Shown: positions 32,528-40,951 of the stretch, piece after piece
How the letters are laid out: each line of letters begins with the position of its first letter
Numbering within the stretch: the first letter of the stretch is position 1
DNA from: Peptoniphilus sp.
GTDB taxonomy: Bacteria; Bacillota; Clostridia; Tissierellales; Peptoniphilaceae
Direction: 5' to 3'
Assembly: GCA_029983555.1 (NCBI GenBank)
Contig: JASBZH010000006.1
Span: 1 to 41,337 of the forward strand
Length of the DNA stretch: 41,337 nucleotides
Translations under genes and position numbers: made by a program
Notes under the pieces: generated by a model
Database searches by the model: none
Seen by the model: only the letters and a program-made list of their open reading frames with translations
What the model was told of the DNA's origin: nothing

Positions 32528-32575
32528 AAAAAGTTCTATGATAATCAGTTTAATATCATAGAACTTTATTTTTTG
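32528..32575. terminator. Bidirectional terminator between gltS and a convergent membrane protein gene
   Basis: A perfect 14-bp stem, AAAGTTCTATGATA (32530-32543) and its complement (32554-32567), with T runs on both strands. The minus-strand gene ends inside it (stop 32558-32556). Confidence 0.94.
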
Positions 32576-32897
32576 CAAAATATAATTTTAAGAAAATTGA
32601 AAAGATTATTCCGACTATAAAAGATAGAGCGGCATAAATTCCATAAGTCTTAATATCGAAAAAATATAAAATAAAAAATATATTAAAAGCAAGTGGAGTT
32701 AACAAAATATATCCCCAGTACAACTTTTTGTTTTCAAAAATCATTGGCATTGAAATCAAAATTGGAAGCGCAAATCCACTTAAAAAATATCCATTTAAAA
32801 ATGAAATAAAACCATTAAGAATCATTTCGCCAAAAATTATTGGCACACAAGCCACAATTGTTATCAAATATAAAATTGGAATCAATTTACTTTTCAT
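32556..32897 (-). CDS. Small polytopic membrane protein, function unknown
   Basis: About 113 residues with four hydrophobic segments (MKSKLIPILYLITIVACVPI at the start; others near 30-50, 60-80 and 85-105). I recognise no family. Two starts are possible, a GTG at 32906 and the ATG at 32897; neither has a strong ribosome site, and I give the ATG. Its last codons form one arm of the terminator shared with gltS. Single gene, convergent with gltS. Confidence 0.65.
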   Translation of the reverse strand: MKSKLIPILYLITIVACVPIIFGEMILNGFISFLNGYFLSGFALPILISMPMIFENKKLYWGYILLTPLAFNIFFILYFFDIKTYGIYAALSFIVGIIFSIFLKLYFAKNKVL

Positions 32898-32949
32898 TCT
32901 AATCACATCTCTTTTTTCATTATACTAAAGTTAAAAATTTTATGCAAAA

Positions 32950-32977
32950 ATAAAGGCACTACCTCTGTAGCGCCTTC
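32950..32977 (-). terminator. Terminator of the opuC operon
   Basis: Minus strand AAGGCGCTAC, loop AGAG, GTAGTGCCTT (one G-U pair), then TATTTTT. It lies 13 bases after the stop at 32990. Confidence 0.9.
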
Positions 32978-32989
32978 ATTATCATATAT

Positions 32990-33649
32990 TTATAAAGTAT
33001 TATTTTCAAGTTTTGTAAATGTTCTTGGTTTCAATCTATTTTCTATTACTCCCAAGATTAAATCTGCTAGAACTGCCATAAGTGCAGTCGGTATTGCTCC
33101 TGCAATTATAATTGGTCCTCCGTTTGCAACGGTAATTCCTCTAGTTATGATATCTCCAAGTCCACCTGCTCCGATAAATGTTCCAACAGCTGTTACTCCA
33201 ATTGCAACTACTAGGGCATTTCGAATTCCACCCATTATAATTGAAATTGCAAGTGGAAATTCAACTTTTTTCATAATTTGAACTCTCGTCATTCCCATTC
33301 CAGTCGCCGCATCTACAAGAGAAGGAGATACAGAATTTATACCTGATACTGTATTTTTTAGAATTGGAAGGATTGAATACAAAAATACTGAAAATATTAC
33401 TGTGTTTGGTCCAGTTCCTATTGCAAACATCAAAATAGCAAGCATTGCAAGTGATGGAATAGTTTGAAGTACATTGGCAATTCCAATTATTACAGAGGAT
33501 AATTTTCCCCTTCTAGCTATAAAAAATCCAAGAGGAATTGCAACTATAGCTGCAAATAGCACTCCATAAACTGATATCAAAAAGTGTCTTGTAAATTGGG
33601 AAAATACATAGTAACTATTTTGTGAGTAGTATAAAAATACGTCTTGCAT
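32990..33649 (-). CDS. opuCD: Osmoprotectant ABC transporter permease
   Basis: 219-residue inner-membrane permease of the glycine betaine/carnitine/choline uptake system. Around five membrane helices, and the ATPase-contact loop AATGMGMTRVQIMKKVEFPLA near 133-153 (the EAA-like motif). VGTFIGAGGLGDIITRG is typical of OpuC permeases. Its ATG overlaps the stop of the binding-protein gene by one base (TAATG). It is last gene of the opuC operon. Choline as substrate instead of betaine cannot be excluded. Confidence 0.92.
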   Translation of the reverse strand: MQDVFLYYSQNSYYVFSQFTRHFLISVYGVLFAAIVAIPLGFFIARRGKLSSVIIGIANVLQTIPSLAMLAILMFAIGTGPNTVIFSVFLYSILPILKNTVSGINSVSPSLVDAATGMGMTRVQIMKKVEFPLAISIIMGGIRNALVVAIGVTAVGTFIGAGGLGDIITRGITVANGGPIIIAGAIPTALMAVLADLILGVIENRLKPRTFTKLENNTL

Positions 33650-34617
33650 TATTTTCCCTCCTTTAAAAATTTGTCAAATATTCTATCTTTTTCATCTATC
33701 TTTTTGTCGTCAAAATAATTATTTTCCTTTAAAAAGTCCTCCGCAACTTGTGATGGCTCTATTAAATCTTCATCAGCGCGTCTATTTAATTCCTGCATTG
33801 TTTCTGTAGATATAGAACCAACAAGAGATAATAAAGCTTCGTTTACTTCTGGATGTTTTTGTGCAATCTCTTTAGAAGCAACAGGTGAGCAGTCATAAGG
33901 TGGGAATAACTTTTTGTCATCTTCAAGTAAAACTAAATCATAAGATGCAATTTTACCATCAGTCGAATATCCCAAAACTACGTCCATTTCCTTAGTTGCA
34001 AGAGCCGTATATACTAGACCAATTTGCATTGGATAAATATCTTTAAATTCAAATCCATAAAGGTCTTTAAAGGCCTCATATCCATCGCCCTTTCTAGTAA
34101 TCCATGCAGTGTCGACTCCGACTTTTAAATCTCCCTTTAATTTTTCTAAATCAGAAACCTTTTTAAGGTTATGTTTTTCGGCAAACTCTCTTGTCACCAT
34201 GAAAGCATAAGTGTTTTCAAACCCAAAAGATGGATACCAAAATCTATTCCACCTCTTGTAGTATTCGTCCTGAACTACTTTCATCGCCTTATCTGGATCT
34301 TTAATTGGCTCCATGCCGAGTTCTCCAGTAAGCGCAGTTCCAGTATACATTCCTCCGACTACATTTACATCTCCCTTAAGCATCGCAACGTGATTTAATA
34401 TTGATGAAGAAAGATTTGGAATCATATCGACTTTTAAATCTGTATCATGCTTTATCTTTTGCGCAACTATCTCGCCCAAAATAAGTCTTTCGGTGTTTGA
34501 TCCAGATGCTACAACTACATCATTTTTTGTATCAGTTCCAACTCCTGGAAGTGAACAAGAAGTCATGAGCATAAGTAGAGCTAAAAATAATACTACTAAA
34601 CTTTTTTTAAACTTCAT
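33649..34617 (-). CDS. opuCC: Osmoprotectant-binding lipoprotein
   Basis: 322-residue substrate-binding lipoprotein. The signal peptide ends in LMTSC with Cys21 as lipid anchor. The rest matches OpuAC/ProX-type binding proteins: VVASGSNTERLILGEI near residues 35-50, LNHVAMLKGDVNVVGGMYTGTA, and a C-terminal YPMQIGLVYTALATKEMDVVLGYSTDG segment. Its start overlaps the permease stop by one base (TAATG). It delivers compatible solutes (betaine, carnitine, choline class) to the two flanking permeases. Confidence 0.92.
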   Translation of the reverse strand: MKFKKSLVVLFLALLMLMTSCSLPGVGTDTKNDVVVASGSNTERLILGEIVAQKIKHDTDLKVDMIPNLSSSILNHVAMLKGDVNVVGGMYTGTALTGELGMEPIKDPDKAMKVVQDEYYKRWNRFWYPSFGFENTYAFMVTREFAEKHNLKKVSDLEKLKGDLKVGVDTAWITRKGDGYEAFKDLYGFEFKDIYPMQIGLVYTALATKEMDVVLGYSTDGKIASYDLVLLEDDKKLFPPYDCSPVASKEIAQKHPEVNEALLSLVGSISTETMQELNRRADEDLIEPSQVAEDFLKENNYFDDKKIDEKDRIFDKFLKEGK

Positions 34618-35252
34618 TACGCCACCTCACTTGTCTTATTCGGTGTCAGTTTATCTTCAACTTTTCCAAGAACAAAGTCCACTATTATAGCTATAATCGT
34701 AACTGGAATTGTTCCCCAAACAACCATAGGCATAATCGCATTGTCTAGGCCATTGAAAATATAATCGCCAAGTCCACCTGCTCCAATATATGAAGCAAGA
34801 GTTGTCCAAGCAAGTACATAAACTGCAGAAAGTCTTATTCCACTCATGATTACAGGCATCGCCATAGGAATTTGCACTCTGGTTAAAATCTGTTTTCTCG
34901 TCATTCCCATTCCCTTTGCTGCATCCATTAAACTTGAGTCAACTCCGTCAATTCCAAGATAAGTATTTCTCATTATTGGCAGTAGTGAGTAGATAAAAAG
35001 TGCAACTATTGCTGGCTTTACTCCAACTCCAAAGAGTGGAATCATAAGAGCAAGTAGTGCAAATGATGGAACAGTTTGTAAAATTGATGCAATAATCATT
35101 ACAACTTTTGCAACAACCTTGGATTTCGTAAGTAGAATTCCAATTGGAACTGCAACTAAAACTCCAAGCAAAAGAGATGTTGCAGAAATATATAAATGTT
35201 CCAAAATTTTTTGCAAAATATCTGTATTATTTTCAAGTAAAAACTCAATCAT
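34617..35252 (-). CDS. opuCB: Osmoprotectant ABC transporter permease
   Basis: 211-residue permease, paralogous to the one at 32990. The EAA-like loop AAKGMGMTRKQILTRVQIPMA lies at about 131-151 and SYIGAGGLGDYIFNG near 176-190. The ATG at 35252 is preferred over the GTG at 35261 because AGGTGAG precedes it at a workable distance. It overlaps the end of the ATPase gene by eight bases and the start of the lipoprotein gene by one. Confidence 0.92.
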   Translation of the reverse strand: MIEFLLENNTDILQKILEHLYISATSLLLGVLVAVPIGILLTKSKVVAKVVMIIASILQTVPSFALLALMIPLFGVGVKPAIVALFIYSLLPIMRNTYLGIDGVDSSLMDAAKGMGMTRKQILTRVQIPMAMPVIMSGIRLSAVYVLAWTTLASYIGAGGLGDYIFNGLDNAIMPMVVWGTIPVTIIAIIVDFVLGKVEDKLTPNKTSEVA

Positions 35253-36498
35253 CTTTCTCACCTGACTTTTTTGGGTGAGACTTTCCTTGTCCTATCTTTG
35301 AATTAGAATCTCCAGAAGCTTCGTGCATTAATTGTGTAAGATTGTCCTCTTCATACTCCTCTTCTTCTTTAGCCTCGTCTCCATCTTGGCCCCAAAGGTT
35401 TGTATAAATTGTATCAACAACTGTGGCACGAGTTACAAGTCCAACGAGTTTATTTTCGCTATCAACTACTGGTAGATTTTTAATATCGAGATTATAAATA
35501 TCTCTAATTGCGTTCATAATAATTGTATTTTCTTCAATTGCATAGGCCTTTAAAAGCACTTCGTCAAGTGACTTAATATTTTTACCATACTTTTGCACAT
35601 CAAACATGCCCACTTGACCTAGAAGGTGGTTTTCCTCATCCACTACAAATATTGTGTCTACCCTCTTTCTTCTCATCATTTCAAGGGCGTCGTAAGTAGA
35701 TCTATCAGAAGTTAGAGAAACTGGATTTTTAAGCATTATTTTGTCCACAGTTTCATAAGAAGTTTTAGCTTCGTTTAACTTTTCTTCTCCAAGAAGTCCC
35801 TTTACATAGTCATTGCTTGGATTTTTTAAAATATTTTCTGGAGTGTCAAATTGAACAACTTTGCCCTTTCCCATAATTACAATCCTATCTGCAAGGTTTA
35901 AAGCCTCGTCCATGTCGTGAGATACAAATACAATTGTCTTTCCCATTTCACGTTGAAGTCTCTTAACGAGTTTTTGAAGTGCATCTCTAGTTATTGGGTC
36001 CAAAGCTCCAAATGGCTCGTCCATAAGAATTATATCTTGATCAGCAGCAAGAGCTCTTATTACTCCAATTCTTTGTTGCTGTCCTCCTGATAACTCAGAT
36101 GGATATTTGTCCAAATAAGAAACTGGAAGATCGACCTTTTTAATTAAATTTTCAGCAATTGGCCTTAATTTATCTTCGTCCCACTTTAAAAGTCTTGGAA
36201 CTAAGACAATATTGTCATAAACTGTCATGTGAGGCAACAGACCAATCTGTTGAATTACATATCCAATTTGACGCCTCAAATCGACTGGGTCCATGTCTTT
36301 TATATTCACGCCATTTATCAGAATTTCTCCAGAAGTTATTTCGTTCATTCGGTTTATCATTCTCATGCAAGTGGTCTTGCCTGATCCACTGGCGCCAATA
36401 AAACATATAAATTCTCCGTCTTTAAACTTCAAATTTATATCTTTAGCGGCAACCTGTCCCCCAGGATAAACCTTTTTAACATTTTTAAATTCTATCAA
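35245..36498 (-). CDS. opuCA: Osmoprotectant ABC transporter ATPase with CBS domains
   Basis: 417-residue ATPase driving the opuC transporter. Walker A GASGSGKTT (about 34-42), signature LSGGQQQRIG, Walker B IILMDEPFGALD and the switch histidine in FVSHDMDEAL are intact. Two C-terminal CBS domains (about 255-370) would sense ionic strength or a nucleotide. A long acidic/polar tail follows (DEAKEEEEYEEDN and beyond). The start is TTG at 36498, because AAAGGGG lies eight bases upstream and the protein then opens M-IEFKNVKKVYPGG as in relatives. An ATG 30 bases further upstream has no ribosome site. First gene of the operon. Confidence 0.94.
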   Translation of the reverse strand: MIEFKNVKKVYPGGQVAAKDINLKFKDGEFICFIGASGSGKTTCMRMINRMNEITSGEILINGVNIKDMDPVDLRRQIGYVIQQIGLLPHMTVYDNIVLVPRLLKWDEDKLRPIAENLIKKVDLPVSYLDKYPSELSGGQQQRIGVIRALAADQDIILMDEPFGALDPITRDALQKLVKRLQREMGKTIVFVSHDMDEALNLADRIVIMGKGKVVQFDTPENILKNPSNDYVKGLLGEEKLNEAKTSYETVDKIMLKNPVSLTSDRSTYDALEMMRRKRVDTIFVVDEENHLLGQVGMFDVQKYGKNIKSLDEVLLKAYAIEENTIIMNAIRDIYNLDIKNLPVVDSENKLVGLVTRATVVDTIYTNLWGQDGDEAKEEEEYEEDNLTQLMHEASGDSNSKIGQGKSHPKKSGEKDD

Positions 36499-36569
36499 AT
36501 TAATTTCCCCTTTCGAAAATATCAACATTCGTACATAAATCTAACTAATTTAATTTTTAAAAATTTCAT

Positions 36570-36597
36570 ATTTAAACACAGATACACATAATCTCAA
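36570..36597 (-). promoter_or_regulatory. Possible promoter of the opuC operon
   Basis: Minus strand TTGAGA (36592-36597), 16 bases, TTAAAT (36570-36575). Moderate match. The leader to the TTG start would be about 65 bases. Confidence 0.4.
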
Positions 36598-36877
36598 TTT
36601 AACTAAAAAAGTGTATAACCCTAAAATCAATAAAATCTAAAAGATTGTATTCATTTTAAAACTATATCTTAGTTATGTATACCCTATTTCGACTTTACTT
36701 TTAACGTTTATTAGTAAGAGAATTGGAAAAAAGCAAAAAAACTAGTTAAGACTCTATAAATAGAGATGATTTTTGCGATTTTTTAAAATTTTTCTCCGGT
36801 TTTTTTAATTATCTAAATTTTAGATTATAATTTTAAAAATATAACACAGAATTTGAATTTTTATCTAGAATATTCAC
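36598..36877. other. AT-rich intergenic region upstream of opuC
   Basis: About 280 bases without a supported ORF. On the minus strand TAGGGTATACA and TAGGGTTATACA occur about 65 bases apart, and a small CTCTAT-AA-ATAGAG palindrome lies near 36753. I cannot assign a function to any of these. Confidence 0.4.
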
Positions 36878-36912
36878 AAAAAAACATCCCACAAATAATT
36901 GTGAGATGTTTC
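36878..36912 (-). terminator. Terminator of the kor operon
   Basis: Minus strand AAACATCTCACAA, a four-base loop, TTGTGGGATGTTT (one G-U pair), then a T run. It lies about 30 bases beyond the stop at 36941. Confidence 0.93.
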
Positions 36913-36940
36913 TATTTTTAAATTATAAATCAAAAATCTA

Positions 36941-38143
36941 TTAAGATCTTGAGAACATTTGGTCAGCCCACCACTCGTCTCTATAAACTTCATATTGACC
37001 GCGAAGTTGTCCAAGTTGGAAGTCTTCCCAGTATGCCAATTCGTCATACAACTTCTTAGCTTCTTCGATTTTAGATTCTTCAGAAGCTTTTTTATAGAAC
37101 TTAATTGATTGGTTTTTGATGTCAATTCCAATTGAGAATACATTTAGTGCCAGTCTAACTTTATCTACATCAACTTTGCCCCAGTCGTATTCTTTATCTC
37201 TTGTTAGAGCCTCTTTAATTTTATCTCCAAAAGAAATTTCGTCCTTTTCTGAAACTTGTTTTTTAAGTCCTTCTAGATAAGAAACGTGCTCGTCTGATTG
37301 ATGTGATAGAGATTTAAATGTATCTGCTGCCATATCTCCCTCAAGCATTTCTGCAGCTTTGTCATAATATTTTATAGATTCTTTTTCAATTCTAAGTGCC
37401 TCTTCGACGATTGATAATTCGTTGTCGAAAATCTTTTCGTCATCTTCTGCATTGTACTTATCAATTGATTTTAGATAATCTATATCCTCTATATCTGAAC
37501 TTGATAGCTCGATATTAGCGCTTGTTTGACGAGAGTATTCAGATTTAACATTTGTATTAGTCTTGTCAAGCTCTATGTGACAAACTCCTCCGACACAACC
37601 TGCTGATTTTACAGAATTAATTCCTGTTTCTAGAGCTTTTTCGTTAATTGGAAGAAGTTTTTTCTTTGAGTCTCCATAAACTTTTGTAAAAGCTTTTATA
37701 ACTGTTTCTACTTTAACTAAATCAGTTACTGCCAAAAATGCTCCTAACATAATCATGTTTGCAACTTTTGGATTTCCAACTTCGTTTGCCAAATCAGATA
37801 CTGGAATTGTAAATACATTTATGTCGTCACGAGTAGGTTCTGATTTGCAAAGAGATGAATTTATAAATAAATTTCCACCAGGATTTACGTTAGTTTCAAA
37901 TTTTTCAAGTGATGGTTCGTTCATAACTATTACATCAGTAGCTTTAGAAATTACAGGAGATCCAACTGGATCTGTTGAAACAACTACAGAGCAGTTTGCA
38001 GCTCCTCCACGCATTTCTGGTCCATAACTTGGAAGCCAAGAAACGTGTTTTCCCTCTAGCATTCCTGCATAACTTATAAGTTGGCCCATGGCCATAATGC
38101 CTTGTCCACCAAAGCCTGCTGCAATTATATTTCTAGTAGTCAT
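36941..38143 (-). CDS. korC: 2-oxoacid:ferredoxin oxidoreductase gamma subunit fused to a ferritin-like domain
   Basis: 400 residues, about twice the usual gamma subunit. Residues 1-180 are a normal KorC/PorG domain: AAGFGGQGIMAMGQLI (8-23), the PSYGPEMRGGAANC segment (38-51), NMIMLGAFLAVTDLV. A linker with Cys183 and Cys188 (GCVGGVC) and acidic stretches leads to a C-terminal four-helix, rubrerythrin-like domain (about 238-390). Its di-iron ligands are half lost: Glu253, His286 and Glu373 remain where expected, but the other positions are Ser283, Lys343 and Gln376. So a working di-iron centre is unlikely and the domain is probably structural or regulatory. Start overlaps the korB stop (TAATG). 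Ligand alignment is by eye. Confidence 0.85.
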   Translation of the reverse strand: MTTRNIIAAGFGGQGIMAMGQLISYAGMLEGKHVSWLPSYGPEMRGGAANCSVVVSTDPVGSPVISKATDVIVMNEPSLEKFETNVNPGGNLFINSSLCKSEPTRDDINVFTIPVSDLANEVGNPKVANMIMLGAFLAVTDLVKVETVIKAFTKVYGDSKKKLLPINEKALETGINSVKSAGCVGGVCHIELDKTNTNVKSEYSRQTSANIELSSSDIEDIDYLKSIDKYNAEDDEKIFDNELSIVEEALRIEKESIKYYDKAAEMLEGDMAADTFKSLSHQSDEHVSYLEGLKKQVSEKDEISFGDKIKEALTRDKEYDWGKVDVDKVRLALNVFSIGIDIKNQSIKFYKKASEESKIEEAKKLYDELAYWEDFQLGQLRGQYEVYRDEWWADQMFSRS

Positions 38144-38895
38144 TATTTATCCCTCCTAAAGTTTCCAAGTGGATAGTAAGGAATCATATTGTCTCTAAGC
38201 CATGCGAGAGCATCTGCTGGAGGAAGTCCCCAGTTAGTTGGACAGCTTGATAATACTTCTACTATTCCAAATCCCTTTCCTGTAAGTTGAAGTTCAAAAC
38301 ATTCTTTAATTGCTTTTTTAGCTTTTCTAATATTTGCAGGTGTGTCAACTGAAACTCTTTCTACAAATTTTGCTCCGTCAATTGTAGCTAGCATTTCACT
38401 AATTTTAATAGGTTTACCTGCCCAATTTTCATCTCTTCCATAAGGAGATGTTGTTGTAACTTGACCTACTAAAGTTGTAGGAGCCATTTGTCCACCAGTC
38501 ATTCCGTAAATTGCGTTGTTTACGAAAATTGTTGAAATATTTTCACCTCTGTGAGCAGCTTGAACTATTTCTGCTGTACCGATTGAAGCTAAGTCCCCGT
38601 CTCCTTGGTATGTGAATACAAATTTATCTGGGTGAACTCTCTTAATTCCTGTGGCAACAGCTGGAGCTCTTCCGTGAGCAGCTTCGTGCATGTCGCAGTT
38701 AAAATATTTATATGCAAGTACTGCACATCCTACTGGTGCAACTCCTATTGCGTCATCAAGAATTCCAAGTTCTACTAAACATTCTGCAACGAGTTTGTGA
38801 ATAACTCCGTGAGTGCATCCTGGGCAATAGTGAGTTTCGAGTCTTGTTAGGCCGTCTGAATATTTATAAAGTACTTTTTCGTTAGTATTTTCCAT
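38143..38895 (-). CDS. korB: 2-oxoacid:ferredoxin oxidoreductase beta subunit
   Basis: Thiamine-diphosphate-binding subunit, 250 residues. YCPGCTHG (near 18-25) is the cluster/TPP-proximal cysteine motif, and GDGDLASIGTAEIVQAAHRG followed by VNNAIYGMTGGQMAPTT binds Mg-TPP. It oxidatively decarboxylates a 2-oxoacid to acyl-CoA with ferredoxin as acceptor. Best fits KorB/VorB, so 2-oxoglutarate or branched 2-oxoacids; sequence alone does not decide. Joined to korA and korC by one-base stop/start overlaps. Confidence 0.92.
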   Translation of the reverse strand: MENTNEKVLYKYSDGLTRLETHYCPGCTHGVIHKLVAECLVELGILDDAIGVAPVGCAVLAYKYFNCDMHEAAHGRAPAVATGIKRVHPDKFVFTYQGDGDLASIGTAEIVQAAHRGENISTIFVNNAIYGMTGGQMAPTTLVGQVTTTSPYGRDENWAGKPIKISEMLATIDGAKFVERVSVDTPANIRKAKKAIKECFELQLTGKGFGIVEVLSSCPTNWGLPPADALAWLRDNMIPYYPLGNFRRDK

Positions 38896-39959
38896 TATTT
38901 AAGACCTCCTAATATTTCAAGAGCAGCGTCTTTAATTTCTTCAACTGTAGGAATAACTCCACCTTGTCTGCCGAAGAAATGGATTTTTTGTCTTCCTTCT
39001 ACTGCAATTTTAGCATCATCTATCATTTGTCCTTGGTTCATTTCGCATACCAATACATCTTTACAATCTGGATTTATGTCTTTGAAAGAATCGTATGGAT
39101 ATGGCCAACAAGTAATTGGTCTAATTAGTCCTACTTTGTATCCTTCTTCTCTTAGAGCTTCGATTGCTGTTTTGGCAATTCTTGCAGTAGTTCCATAAGC
39201 GTTTATTACAAGATCTGCATCTTCTATATTTTCTACTTCTACTCTAACTTCTTTGTCACAAATTTCTTGATATTTTGCCATTAATTTTTTATTGTGAGCT
39301 TCGAGTTCTTCAGCAGATAGATAGATTGAGTTGATTATATTTCTTTCTCCTGGGTGATTTCCCTTTCCATTAGTTGCCCAGTCTTTTGTAGGGATTTCTG
39401 CTTCTTTTGCAAGTGAAAAGTCAACTGGTTCCATCATTTGTCCAAGCACACCATCACTCATAAGTACTACAGGGTTTCTGTATTTATCTGCAAGGTCAAA
39501 TCCAAGTATTACTAAGTCAACTAATTCTTGAACTGAAGATGGAGCAAGAGTTATTGTTCTGTAGTCTCCATTTCCACCGCCTCTAGTTGATTGGAAATAA
39601 TCTGTTTGAGATGGTTGAATTGATCCAAGTCCTGGGCCACCTCTCATCATGTTTACTATTAAGCAAGGAAGTTCTGCACCTGCCATGTAAGATATTCCTT
39701 CTTGCATTAGTGAAACTCCAGGTGATGATGAAGAAGTCATTACTCTCGCACCTGCACCTGCTGCACCATATAACATGTTAATTGCAGCAACTTCTGATTC
39801 TGCTTGTAAGAAACATCCGTCAATCTTAGGAAGTTCTCTTGCAAGATATTCTGGAACTTCAGATTGAGGAGTTATAGGATAACCGAAAAAGTGTTTGCAA
39901 CCTGCTTGAATAGCAGCTGCTCCTACTGCTTCATTTCCTTTCATAAGTACTTTTGCCAT
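38895..39959 (-). CDS. korA: 2-oxoacid:ferredoxin oxidoreductase alpha subunit
   Basis: 354-residue alpha subunit. GNEAVGAAAIQAGCKHFFGYPITPQSEV at the N-terminus contains the YPITP motif that contacts substrate and TPP. SEVAAINMLYGAAGAGARVMTSSSSPGVSLM is the second hallmark. The ATG at 39959 is preferred over GTG and ATG codons six to nine bases upstream because AAGGAG lies eight bases before it. The ribosome site is formed by the last codons of korD, so the two are coupled. Confidence 0.93.
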   Translation of the reverse strand: MAKVLMKGNEAVGAAAIQAGCKHFFGYPITPQSEVPEYLARELPKIDGCFLQAESEVAAINMLYGAAGAGARVMTSSSSPGVSLMQEGISYMAGAELPCLIVNMMRGGPGLGSIQPSQTDYFQSTRGGGNGDYRTITLAPSSVQELVDLVILGFDLADKYRNPVVLMSDGVLGQMMEPVDFSLAKEAEIPTKDWATNGKGNHPGERNIINSIYLSAEELEAHNKKLMAKYQEICDKEVRVEVENIEDADLVINAYGTTARIAKTAIEALREEGYKVGLIRPITCWPYPYDSFKDINPDCKDVLVCEMNQGQMIDDAKIAVEGRQKIHFFGRQGGVIPTVEEIKDAALEILGGLK

Positions 39960-39964
39960 ATTCA

Positions 39965-40189
39965 TCACTCCTTAAGAAATTTGTATACTGATATTATTGA
40001 ATCTGGACATGTAATTGCACAGTTTTGACAAGCTATGCAATCTTCTGGTCTTGCTGCATGAGCGGGTGAATATCCCTTTGCATTGATAACTTCTCTGTTA
40101 ATTTCAATAACATCTTTAGGGCAAACTGTCACACATAGTCCGCAACCTTTGCATCTGTTTTCTTCGAATTCAACTCTTCCTTTAGCCAT
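39965..40189 (-). CDS. korD: 2-oxoacid:ferredoxin oxidoreductase delta subunit (2x[4Fe-4S] ferredoxin)
   Basis: 74-residue ferredoxin subunit that passes electrons out of the complex. Two complete cluster motifs: CKGCGLCVTVCP (13-24) and CIACQNCAITCP near 51-62. AGGAGG precedes the ATG at 40189. It is second gene in the operon, 10 bases after the P-loop ATPase and with its stop inside the korA ribosome-site region. Confidence 0.95.
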   Translation of the reverse strand: MAKGRVEFEENRCKGCGLCVTVCPKDVIEINREVINAKGYSPAHAARPEDCIACQNCAITCPDSIISVYKFLKE

Positions 40190-40199
40190 ATTTAACCTC

Positions 40200-40892
40200 C
40201 TATAACATCCAATCTTTTCTAAAATATAAGTCTATTGGAAAAATTTCTGCACCAATATCTTTTTTTCTCACCTCTTTTTCTATATCTCTAATACAGACTG
40301 AGTATACATATGGAAGATTTAATTTTTCTGAAACTTCTCTTGCGAGTTCATCTCCATACAAAATGTCATCAACTGTAGTTTCTTTTAACATGTGAGTTGT
40401 ATTGATAATTCCGGTAACTTTTGTTTGTGAATGGCCTTCAACTTGACCTATAAACTCTCTTACAGATTGAAAGTCTTTTGTCTCTGGCCTATTTCTATTT
40501 ATAACGAAATAGTGATCGTATCCATTTTCTCTAAGTATATCTCTATATCTTCCGAGCGATAAAGAACCTTTTGGGTTTCCACCCACATCTAAAACTGCCA
40601 TGTAATCCTCATTTTCGAGGGGCTTTGCAATTGCAGGGTCAACTGCAGGTATGTCCAAAGAATTTCCCTTTGGAATGTTTGATGAAAAAGATTCAATTCC
40701 CTTCTCAGAAAGAAAATCCATTTGCTCTCTTATTCTAAAATATGTGTTTATAATATCTAAGTCAATTGCAGCAACCTTTTCAAAAAATTGTCGCAAATAC
40801 AGTGCGTAGTTAATGGCAAACTCAGTCTTACCACTTCCAAAATGCCCTGTAATTATTTTTATCCTGTTTCCAGTTTCTACTTCGGCGTACAT
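40200..40892 (-). CDS. P-loop ATPase of unknown role, first gene of the kor operon
   Basis: 230 residues. Walker A is GHFGSGKTEFAINYA (16-30), then AAIDLDIINTYFRIREQ (41-57, a MinD/ParA-like switch with DLD), VLDVGGNPKGSLSLGRY (98-114) and VINRNRPETKDF. It looks like a small SIMIBI/MinD-type nucleotide-binding protein. I know no biochemical role; its position directly ahead of korD suggests cofactor or cluster insertion or assembly of the oxidoreductase. AGGAGG precedes the ATG at 40892. Confidence 0.8.
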   Translation of the reverse strand: MYAEVETGNRIKIITGHFGSGKTEFAINYALYLRQFFEKVAAIDLDIINTYFRIREQMDFLSEKGIESFSSNIPKGNSLDIPAVDPAIAKPLENEDYMAVLDVGGNPKGSLSLGRYRDILRENGYDHYFVINRNRPETKDFQSVREFIGQVEGHSQTKVTGIINTTHMLKETTVDDILYGDELAREVSEKLNLPYVYSVCIRDIEKEVRKKDIGAEIFPIDLYFRKDWML

Positions 40893-40922
40893 TTTTACCT
40901 CCTATCAATAACCCTATTAAAT

Positions 40923-40951
40923 ATTATACACTAATATCGCTCGTTTGAAAA
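40923..40951 (-). promoter_or_regulatory. Promoter of the kor operon
   Basis: Minus strand TTTTCA (40946-40951), 17 bases, TATAAT (40923-40928) preceded by GTG. The leader to the first ATG is about 25 bases. Confidence 0.65.

Noticed and set aside
36598..36720. Two TAGGGT(T)ATACA copies upstream of opuC as operator sites
   Set aside because: Only two imperfect copies in AT-rich DNA, far upstream of the probable promoter. Too weak to call a site.
36874..37143. 89-codon minus-strand frame overlapping the end of korC
   Set aside because: It runs out of frame through the ferritin-like domain coding sequence and the terminator, with no ribosome site or homology.
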